Positions 1 to 6,531 of a stretch of 10,939 nt of DNA are shown here, one piece after another. The first letter of the stretch is position 1. The number at the start of each line of letters is the position of its first letter. The translations under genes and the position numbers were made by a program. The notes beneath the pieces are model-generated. The model saw only the letters and a program-made list of their open reading frames with translations. It ran no database searches and was not told where the DNA came from. Source of the stretch: an uncultured Alistipes sp. (GTDB taxonomy: Bacteria; Bacteroidota; Bacteroidia; Bacteroidales; Rikenellaceae); contig CAAGGY010000052.1 in assembly GCA_900769525.1 (NCBI GenBank), positions 1 to 10,939 on the forward strand, in the 5' to 3' direction.

Positions 1-8
1 AGGTTAGA

Positions 9-68
9 TGTAAACCAAAACGGTTCACTAAAGAGACTGCTGTAAACCGTTTCAGTTGTAATGTAAAC
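9..68. repeat. Three phased TGTAAAC direct repeats upstream of the AraC-family gene
   Basis: TGTAAACC occurs at 9-16 and 41-48, and TGTAAAC at 62-68. The copies are 32 and 21 bp apart, close to three and two helical turns, so all three would face the same side of the DNA. An 8-bp perfect inverted repeat, AAACGGTT (18-25) and AACCGTTT (45-52), interleaves with them. This looks like a regulator binding region. The binding protein is unknown. The AraC-family product encoded just downstream is one candidate, since such proteins often bind direct repeats. The sites could instead belong to a gene beyond the left edge. Confidence 0.4.
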
Positions 69-155
69 TCTATTAGTTAATCGCTCTAAAAAGTGTCAAC
101 CTTTTCTAGGGATAGTCAAATTTTAACCCAATAAATTAAGATAATGAGTTATATT

Positions 156-180
156 GACCACAACTATTGGTCTATTGGTC
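156..180. repeat. Tandem CTATTGGT repeat with a GACCA/TGGTC inverted repeat
   Basis: CTATTGGT is repeated head to tail at 164-171 and 172-179. GACCA (156-160) is the inverse of TGGTC at 168-172 and again at 176-180. The cluster lies directly upstream of the predicted -33 element of the AraC-family gene, where an activator or repressor site would be expected. Function is inferred from position only. Confidence 0.3.
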
Positions 181-189
181 GCAACGACG

Positions 190-220
190 TTGGTAAATAA
201 AAATTTAGTTTGTTAATTTG
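190..220 (+). promoter_or_regulatory. Candidate Bacteroidota promoter for the AraC-family gene
   Basis: TTG at 190-192 and TTAATTTG at 213-220 are separated by 20 bases, the spacing expected for Bacteroidota -33 and -7 elements. The -7 element departs from TAnnTTTG at its second base. Transcription would start near 225-228, giving a leader of roughly 30 bases before the ATG at 259. Confidence 0.4.
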
Positions 221-258
221 CACCACCTAAACCTAAAAAAGCAACCTATAGCCACTAA

Positions 259-1137
259 ATGGAAAATAATTTCGACAAGTTTCTCGGATGCATCTCTCTC
301 GGAGAGAACACACTACCAAATACCAAAATCACCATTGACAAAAATCTTGTACTCCAAACTTTAGACAATAGCTACTCGTTCGGTGAGCCTGAGAAACTCG
401 AACACGCCATAATCTCGATATGCCTTAGAGGTAGCGCCACCATAAAGGTAAACCTCGAAGAGTTTGAGATGACTGCCCCAGCAATGCTTACGCTCATGCC
501 TGGACAGATTATCGAGGCGCACAACCTAAGCGACGACTTCAAAATCTACTCGATGGCATTCTCACGTCGATTCATCGATATCATCAACATCCCAGGCTGG
601 CAGCAACAGTATATGTCGATGTACAATAACCCTCATATTCCGCTCAGCGAGCTGTCGTTGCGTGGTATGTGTACGTTCTACACGATGATGCACCACCTCG
701 CATCTGACCTTGAGAACCCATTCCGTATTCAGGTGCTTGAGAACCTTATCCGAGTATTCTACTACGGAGGCATCCACTACCTGCCTAACAACAAGGAGAA
801 CAAGTCGTCGACCAAGAACAACGTCGTAGACCACTTTATGGAGTTGGTGCAGGAGCACTACCGTGAGCAGCGACTAATAGGATTCTATGCCGACAAGCTC
901 TGCATCACCCCTAAGTACCTCTCGAAGTTGGTAAAGGAGAACACAGGCCTCTCGGCAGGCGACTGGATTGAGCGCCACGTAACCCTCGAGGCACGAGCTA
1001 TGCTCCAATCAACAGATATGACCATTCAGCAGATTGCTGCATCGCTCAACTTCCCAAACCAATCATTCTTTGGCAAGTACTTCAAGCGAGCAACGGGAAT
1101 ATCACCCAAGCAGTATCGCAAGAATAAATCACGATAG
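259..1137 (+). CDS. AraC-family transcriptional regulator
   Basis: This 292-residue protein ends in a clear AraC/XylS DNA-binding domain. The first helix-turn-helix spans about residues 209-230 (ITPKYLSKLVKENTG). The second spans about 255-280 (TIQQIAASLNFPNQSFFGKY), followed by the family signature GISPKQYRK. The N-terminal part (about 50-105, including RGSATIKVN and LTLMPGQI) resembles a cupin-like effector-sensing domain. The length is normal for one-component AraC regulators. Residues 181-195 (rich in N, K, S) look like a linker between the domains. The start is the ATG at 259, preceded by an A-rich leader. The stop overlaps the end of the convergent TPR-like gene by 9 bp. The ligand and target genes cannot be read from the sequence; the neighbouring cstA operon and the gene's own promoter are the first candidates. 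Confidence 0.93.
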   Translation: MENNFDKFLGCISLGENTLPNTKITIDKNLVLQTLDNSYSFGEPEKLEHAIISICLRGSATIKVNLEEFEMTAPAMLTLMPGQIIEAHNLSDDFKIYSMAFSRRFIDIINIPGWQQQYMSMYNNPHIPLSELSLRGMCTFYTMMHHLASDLENPFRIQVLENLIRVFYYGGIHYLPNNKENKSSTKNNVVDHFMELVQEHYREQRLIGFYADKLCITPKYLSKLVKENTGLSAGDWIERHVTLEARAMLQSTDMTIQQIAASLNFPNQSFFGKYFKRATGISPKQYRKNKSR

Positions 1138-1824
1138 ACGAAGAGCCTCGACAAACTCGGGGAACTCTCTCCATAACGGCTCGGTGAGCAACCACCATTC
1201 ACGAGCCTCAGCACGCGGTGTTGGACGTTCCGATGAGATATCTCGTCGGAACGTTTCGTCATCGGGGTGCTCCTCTAAGCGCAACTCATCATAGTAGCTC
1301 TTATGTCGTGAGCTAAGGAGCTTAACAAGCGATTCATCGACTCTGCCGTTGCGCACGAACGACGCCCAGAGTCGAGCTACAACAGCCTCGGCCGACTTAT
1401 CGGTAAGGTCAATCAAAAGCTCATCGAAGGCCTCCCACTCCTGCATTGCTATATAGCATAAAGCCAACAGGTTAACGCCCTCAAAGTGGTCTTCAGGATC
1501 GCAGTCGAGCAACAACTCCAGCTGCGCCATTGCCATCTCCAAATCACCAATCCTGAAGTGGTCGACAGCCGAGCCGTAGAGAATCGACACAGCCGCACGG
1601 CTATTGGCATGGTTCCAGTTAAGTGGCATCGCCTCATCTTCGGGCAGAGCCTCAGCAAGAGCCAAGAAGGCCTCGTAGCGAGCCTCGCAGGCCTCGTCGT
1701 AACGCCCCCACGACACAAGCTTGTCGATAGAGGACTTGCTACGCACAAAGTTATATTTTCCACTACCCTCAAGCTCGAACTCTTGGTCGGTTGTCGGGTT
1801 AAATTGAACTATCTGACTTGACAT
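1129..1824 (-). CDS. TPR-like protein, second gene of the cstA operon
   Basis: This 231-residue soluble, acidic protein has no signal peptide or membrane segment. Helix-turn-helix repeats of tetratricopeptide type are visible at about residues 85-115 (FRIGDLEMAMAQLELLLDCD) and 118-142 (NLLALCYIAMQEWEAFDELL). A weaker one lies near 30-60 (LVSWGRYDEACEARYEAFLA). Such repeats normally bind other proteins, so an adaptor role is likely, but partner and function are unknown. The ATG (minus strand, 1822-1824) lies inside the last codons of cstA, giving a 26-bp same-strand overlap in a different frame. This suggests co-transcription and translational coupling. Its 3' end overlaps the AraC-family gene tail to tail by 9 bp, leaving no room for an intergenic terminator. 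Confidence 0.8.
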   Translation of the reverse strand: MSSQIVQFNPTTDQEFELEGSGKYNFVRSKSSIDKLVSWGRYDEACEARYEAFLALAEALPEDEAMPLNWNHANSRAAVSILYGSAVDHFRIGDLEMAMAQLELLLDCDPEDHFEGVNLLALCYIAMQEWEAFDELLIDLTDKSAEAVVARLWASFVRNGRVDESLVKLLSSRHKSYYDELRLEEHPDDETFRRDISSERPTPRAEAREWWLLTEPLWREFPEFVEALRLS

Positions 1825-3232
1825 TTTTATATATCTTAAGCATTAATAATCCAGATATCACAGCAGCGAGCGCTGCACCATAGACATAGGCCTGAGCAGT
1901 AGCACCCAAACCCACAAATTGGGTTGAAACAAAGATAAACGATGAGCAGATGTAGGTCATAATAAGCGCAGGCACAAGTGCTAATAACGTAGCCCTACTC
2001 TTACGATAGACAAGCCATGCAGTAATCATCCATAGCGTAATTACCGACAACGCCTGATTCGACCAAGCGAAGTATCGCCAGATGACATCGAAGTCGACAA
2101 ATGCGATGAATACACCGATGACAAAGAGCGGAAGGCTCACTACCAACCTTTTAAATATATGTCTCTGGTCATATTTGAGCATATCGGCAATAATAAGGCG
2201 TGCCGAGCGAAAGGCTGTGTCGCCAGAGGTGATTGGAGCAACCACAACACCCAAAATTGCAAGCAGACTACCTATGCGACCAAGTGTCGTATCGCAGATA
2301 AGCGACACAACAACACCAGCATTGCTATTGTTTTGCTGCATAAACTCGTTAAGCCCCTCAACACCAGAGAAGAAGGCCATGGCGATAGCTGCCCAGATAA
2401 GAGCGATAATAGACTCCGAAATCATTGCTCCGAAGAAGATGGGCCTTGCCTGCTTTTCGCTGGTAACACAGCGTGCCATGAGTGGCGACTGAGTGGCATG
2501 GAAGCCCGATATAGCTCCACACGCAATGCTTATAAATAGCGTAGGAATGATAGGCAGCTTGTCGGCATTAAAATGGTGATTATCAAGAGTTACAAGCTCT
2601 GGAATGGTATAATCTCCAGTAAACAAAACAACGAGCAACGCAAGTGCCATAAATATCAGCGCAGCACCAAATATTGGATATATCTTACCAATAATCTTGT
2701 CGATAGGCAAGATCGTAGCAACGAGATAGTAGACAATCACGATACCTACCCACACCAGATATGGGATATCGGTCTTATCGGCAAGAATCTGCGAAGGGGT
2801 AACAATAAACACTGCACCCACCAAAATCATCAGCACGGGAATCATCACATGGGTGAATCTACGCATACCATTGCCCAGATATTTACCAATGATTTCAGGC
2901 AGGCTCTCACCACCATTTCTAAGCGAGATAACACCTGCAATAAAATCGTGCATAGCACCCATAAAAATACCGCCAAGCGTAATCCATAAAAAGGCAACAG
3001 GGCCATAGCAAGCACCCAGGATAGCACCAAATATCGGGCCTGTACCGGCAATGTTAAGTAGCTGAATTAGAAATATTCGCCAGCGTGGTAATGGAATGAA
3101 ATCGACACCATCATATCGGCTTTTAGAGGGGACATCGGCAGAGGGGTCAATACCCACTACACGCTCCAAAAATCTACCATAAAGGAAATATGCCGCAATC
3201 AACACAACAAGGCAAATTACAAAGCTAATCAT
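1799..3232 (-). CDS. cstA: CstA-family carbon starvation transporter (short form)
   Basis: This 477-residue polytopic inner-membrane protein belongs to the CstA family. Known members import pyruvate (BtsT and CstA of Escherichia coli) or have been linked to peptide uptake, so the substrate here is uncertain. Conserved family stretches are NIAGTGPIFG near residue 60, GGIFMGAMHDF near 87-97, SGFHATQSPL near 242, ITSGDTAFRSAR near 334 and WRYFAWSNQAL near 385. About a dozen hydrophobic segments run through the sequence. The protein is about 220 residues shorter than E. coli CstA and ends soon after the last membrane segments, as in the short forms of anaerobes. I chose the ATG at 3230-3232; a TTG two codons upstream is less likely. 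The next gene on the same strand overlaps its 3' end by 26 bp. Upregulation on carbon or amino-acid limitation is expected by analogy only. Confidence 0.92.
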   Translation of the reverse strand: MISFVICLVVLIAAYFLYGRFLERVVGIDPSADVPSKSRYDGVDFIPLPRWRIFLIQLLNIAGTGPIFGAILGACYGPVAFLWITLGGIFMGAMHDFIAGVISLRNGGESLPEIIGKYLGNGMRRFTHVMIPVLMILVGAVFIVTPSQILADKTDIPYLVWVGIVIVYYLVATILPIDKIIGKIYPIFGAALIFMALALLVVLFTGDYTIPELVTLDNHHFNADKLPIIPTLFISIACGAISGFHATQSPLMARCVTSEKQARPIFFGAMISESIIALIWAAIAMAFFSGVEGLNEFMQQNNSNAGVVVSLICDTTLGRIGSLLAILGVVVAPITSGDTAFRSARLIIADMLKYDQRHIFKRLVVSLPLFVIGVFIAFVDFDVIWRYFAWSNQALSVITLWMITAWLVYRKSRATLLALVPALIMTYICSSFIFVSTQFVGLGATAQAYVYGAALAAVISGLLMLKIYKNVKSDSSI

Positions 3233-3257
3233 AGTCAAAAAGATTAATCACTCTACG

Positions 3258-3265
3258 CAAAATTA
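3258..3265 (-). promoter_or_regulatory. Predicted -7 element of the cstA promoter
   Basis: On the minus strand this reads TAATTTTG, a full match to the Bacteroidota -7 consensus TAnnTTTG. It ends 25 bases before the cstA ATG, implying a leader of about 20 bases. At the expected -33 distance (20 bases upstream) there is only TGG, so the -33 element is weak and an activator may be needed. Confidence 0.5.
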
Positions 3266-3372
3266 GTAAAAATATGGAATAGTTGCCACCTTCATCCAAA
3301 AAAAATAGTATATCCAACCTCACAAATTGAGAGAGCACACAACAATAACATAGTGCGAAAAGAGGTTTGAAA

Positions 3373-3405
3373 TTGATGAATTTGAGAAAATTTTTCGTAC
3401 CTTTG
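3373..3405 (+). promoter_or_regulatory. Predicted promoter of the peptidase-propeller-barrel gene
   Basis: TACCTTTG at 3398-3405 matches the Bacteroidota -7 consensus exactly. A TTG at 3373-3375 lies 22 bases upstream, slightly beyond the usual 19-21, so the -33 element is imperfect. Transcription would begin near 3410-3413. The open frame continues upstream through this element to a TTG at 3367 and an ATG at 3376, but the promoter position argues that those codons are not translated and that the ATG at 3445 is the start. Confidence 0.55.
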
Positions 3406-3414
3406 GACGTTATT

Positions 3415-3447
3415 TATACATACACGCACGACGCATACGCACGTATG
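3415..3447 (+). other. Alternating pyrimidine-purine leader with palindrome at the start codon
   Basis: Bases 3415-3430 alternate pyrimidine and purine without exception. After one phase slip at 3430/3431 the alternation continues to 3447. The stretch fills almost the whole predicted 5' leader and ends in CATACG-CA-CGTATG (3434-3447), which contains the ATG. In DNA such a sequence can favour Z-form. In RNA, CATAC and GTATG could form a small 5-bp stem with a 4-base loop over the start codon. Both effects are inference; the stem is weak. Confidence 0.35.
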
Positions 3448-6426
3448 AAAAGAATTCTTACATACATCATTCTGATTTTCTGTGGCTTACTCGCCGCAGA
3501 GAGTTCGTATGCCCAATACTACAGTTGGGGTGCTGACCCCACATCGTTTAAGTGGCGACAGATGCGTGGCGACAAGTATCGTGTTGTGTACCCCGACACC
3601 GCCCGTTACACAGCCAAGCAGATGATGCACTATCTCGATGCTGTGTCAGAGGATATATCGTACGGATATAAACACCCACAGATGTCGATTCCGTTTGTTG
3701 TACACCCCGAAAATATTCTCTCTAACGGTCTTGTAATGTGGCTGCCAAAGCGTGTGGAGTTTCTCTCAACGCCTGCAATCAACAGCTACTCAATGCCTTG
3801 GATTAAGCAGCTCGTAGCCCACGAATATCGCCATGCCGTGCAGTACAACAACCTCAACCGAGGAATAGTCCGTGCGCTGAGCTATATCATCGGTCAGCAG
3901 AGTTCGACCATCGGTCTACTCTTCATGCCTTTGTGGATGATGGAGGGTGATGCCGTGATGAACGAAACCGAGATGTCGACATTTGGTCGAGGTCTACAAC
4001 CATCATTCTCGATGGCCTATCGTGCCTATGGCGACATAACCAAGACATTCAAGAATCAAGATAAGTGGCTCTGTGGCTCATACAAGGACAACATCCCAAG
4101 CCACTACAACCTCGGATACTTTATCTGCCGTCATGGCTACAACACCTATGGAGCAATACTGGGTAACGACATGGCCGACATCACCTCACGTCGTCCCTGG
4201 ATGACACTCTCAAACTCATGGGTGTTCAAGAAGCTCTACGGCACAACACAGACTAAACTCTTTGACGACACATTCAACACCCTCAACAAGCATTGGCAGA
4301 GCCTTCCAAAGGTTACTGAGAGCACCGAGCCTATCGGCGTTGCCGAACCTCGATGCTACACCCAATACACCCACCCTATGACTCTGCCCGATGGCAGAAT
4401 CCTCGCTCTAAAGGAGGACTTCGACACCCCCATTCAGTTTGTTATCATAGATAGAGATAGCTGCAAGGAGCAACGATTCCTTCAGGTGGGCTCGATATCT
4501 ACACGTCCAGCACTTGCACCCTACGGTCGCCTATGGTGGACCGAGTACCGACGTAGCCCTCTCTTTGCTCAGAAGGTGACCTCGAAGCTCTACTATCGTG
4601 ACATCGACGGCCGCAAAACACGCCGTGTAAAGAGCCATGCCAACATCCTCTACCCAACACCTACACGCAAAACAGGCATTGCCTGGGTGGAGTTTACCGC
4701 AGATGGCAGCTACCACATCGTTCACAATGGTGGTGCGCAATCAAAGTCTCGACAAACAATATCACGAGGCAAGGAGGTGCATGGCCTTGCATGGGACGAC
4801 AAAACCGATGCACTCTACCTCCTAATCACCGATGACGATGGTATGCACATTGCTCGCCTCGACGAATCGGGTACAACACCCGTAACTCGCCCTGCATACA
4901 CAACACTCAGCGACCTAAAGGCCAAAGATGGCAAGCTCTACTTCGGCTCTATAGCCTCTGGACGTGACGAGTTGCACTGCTACGACCTTGCCACAAACAG
5001 AGAGTATCAGCTATCTACCTCGACCTACGGTTCGTTTAGTCCTGCACCCTACGACAGCACGCACGTTGTGGCAACAAGCTACGACAAACGAGGATACCTG
5101 CCAGTGCTACAACGCATCGACACATCGCGCGTGGTGGAGTACAGAGACCGCCCCGTGCAGACGCTGCTTCCCGAGAGCAAGCCTTGGGGTGTTGTAAACC
5201 TCGACACCGTGCGCTTCGACAAGGTTGCAGCCGACACCGTCGCTAATAGATACAAGCAACGACGCTTCAGCCGTGTGGCTCACGGTATCAACATCCACAG
5301 CTGGGCCCCAGCATCGTACAACCCCTACGAGATTATCGAGGAGTCGAAGGTGTCATTCAACCTCGGAGCCACTATCATCTCGCAGAATATCCTCTCAACA
5401 GCCGAGGGCTTCCTCTCTTGGGGATGGAATCGTGCCGAAGGCTCGGTATTCAAGGCTATGTTTAGGTACTACGGTCTTGGAGTAAACCTATGGGCAAGTG
5501 GAACATACGGCGGTACGCAGAAGGTTTATAAAATCTACTACGATAACCCCGATGACGACACCTCGGAGGGTAAGCCAGAGCCAAAGCTCGACCGCTACTA
5601 CTCGATAAGCGCTGGAGCAACCTTCCCGCTACTCTTCCAACGTGGTCACCACACCACGCAGCTCACAATTAGTGGCTCATGGAACTTCTCGAACGGCATC
5701 ACCGAGAAGGTTGACAAGTTTGAGGTTGAGAGTGGCAAGATTACAAACACACGAATTGTCGGCTATAGCGAGGGTGTACATCAGCTAAGCTTCGGTGCAG
5801 GCTTTAGCGACCAGGTGCGAATGGCCTATCGAGACTTCCTGCCCCCATGGGCCGTGATACTCTCGACAAGCTATACGCTCAACCCTACCACCAACAACTT
5901 TAGCCACTTGATAGTGCTCTTTGGTCAGCTATACACGCCTGGATTCTTCAAGCACCACTCACTATCGTTGGCACTTAGCTACCAGACATCGATTGAGAAC
6001 TATCAGTCAAACGACATCATCTTGGGACCCTCGTTTAAGTCGGCACGACTGCTCCCACGAGGATTCTCAACAAACGATATTTACAACAAAAACTACTTTG
6101 CAACATCGCTCAACTACCAGCTTCCTGTTTGGTATCCCGATGGCGGCTGGAGCGGAGTTATATACTTCAAGCGACTACGACTAAACCTTGGTGGAGACTT
6201 CGCCTCGTTCCGAGAGCCTAAGTTCAACAGCTTCGGTAGCGTCATCAACCCACGTCGCAAAATCTGGTCATACGGAGGCGACATCATTATCGACTTCAAC
6301 ATATTTGGCCTGCCACACACGGCAACGATGACGGCAACGCTGTCGCTATATGGCAAGGGTGCTAACATACCGCTTGCGAAAAAGGATAAATTTTACATCA
6401 ACTTCGGCTTAGGACTACCATTCTAA
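3445..6426 (+). CDS. Secreted zinc peptidase-like protein with beta-propeller and outer-membrane barrel
   Basis: The 993-residue product starts with a signal peptide (MKRILTYIILIFCGLLAAE, likely cleaved after Ala23); the cysteine at 13 does not sit in a good lipobox. HEYRH at residues 126-130 followed by WMMEGDA with Glu167 fits the gluzincin pattern: two His ligands, catalytic Glu127 and a third ligand Glu167. Residues about 290-600 contain repeated strand blades such as LPDGRILALKEDF and DGKLYFGSIASGRDELHCYD, resembling TolB or DPP4-type propellers. From about 637 to the end, alternating aromatic strands and a terminal Phe (GLGLPF) indicate an outer-membrane beta-barrel. The likely topology is a periplasmic or surface peptidase-propeller unit anchored by its own barrel. 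Substrate and role are unknown. The start is chosen from the signal peptide and the -7 element just upstream. The next gene begins 105 bases downstream. Confidence 0.75.
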   Translation: MKRILTYIILIFCGLLAAESSYAQYYSWGADPTSFKWRQMRGDKYRVVYPDTARYTAKQMMHYLDAVSEDISYGYKHPQMSIPFVVHPENILSNGLVMWLPKRVEFLSTPAINSYSMPWIKQLVAHEYRHAVQYNNLNRGIVRALSYIIGQQSSTIGLLFMPLWMMEGDAVMNETEMSTFGRGLQPSFSMAYRAYGDITKTFKNQDKWLCGSYKDNIPSHYNLGYFICRHGYNTYGAILGNDMADITSRRPWMTLSNSWVFKKLYGTTQTKLFDDTFNTLNKHWQSLPKVTESTEPIGVAEPRCYTQYTHPMTLPDGRILALKEDFDTPIQFVIIDRDSCKEQRFLQVGSISTRPALAPYGRLWWTEYRRSPLFAQKVTSKLYYRDIDGRKTRRVKSHANILYPTPTRKTGIAWVEFTADGSYHIVHNGGAQSKSRQTISRGKEVHGLAWDDKTDALYLLITDDDGMHIARLDESGTTPVTRPAYTTLSDLKAKDGKLYFGSIASGRDELHCYDLATNREYQLSTSTYGSFSPAPYDSTHVVATSYDKRGYLPVLQRIDTSRVVEYRDRPVQTLLPESKPWGVVNLDTVRFDKVAADTVANRYKQRRFSRVAHGINIHSWAPASYNPYEIIEESKVSFNLGATIISQNILSTAEGFLSWGWNRAEGSVFKAMFRYYGLGVNLWASGTYGGTQKVYKIYYDNPDDDTSEGKPEPKLDRYYSISAGATFPLLFQRGHHTTQLTISGSWNFSNGITEKVDKFEVESGKITNTRIVGYSEGVHQLSFGAGFSDQVRMAYRDFLPPWAVILSTSYTLNPTTNNFSHLIVLFGQLYTPGFFKHHSLSLALSYQTSIENYQSNDIILGPSFKSARLLPRGFSTNDIYNKNYFATSLNYQLPVWYPDGGWSGVIYFKRLRLNLGGDFASFREPKFNSFGSVINPRRKIWSYGGDIIIDFNIFGLPHTATMTATLSLYGKGANIPLAKKDKFYINFGLGLPF

Positions 6427-6531
6427 GGCTCGGACAGATGGTTTTACTATATAAACAGACTTGGAACTAATAGCGAAAATTTAAGTTAATAGGCTTTAAA
6501 CCAATAGAATAAAATATAAAACCAAACAAAT

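Noticed and set aside
3236..3238. TTG as the start of cstA
   Set aside because: An ATG lies two codons downstream (3230-3232) and the extra residues add nothing recognisable.
6427..6531. Promoter for the penicillin-binding protein gene
   Set aside because: No TAnnTTTG with a correctly spaced -33 TTG was found in these 105 AT-rich bases; read-through from the upstream gene is possible.
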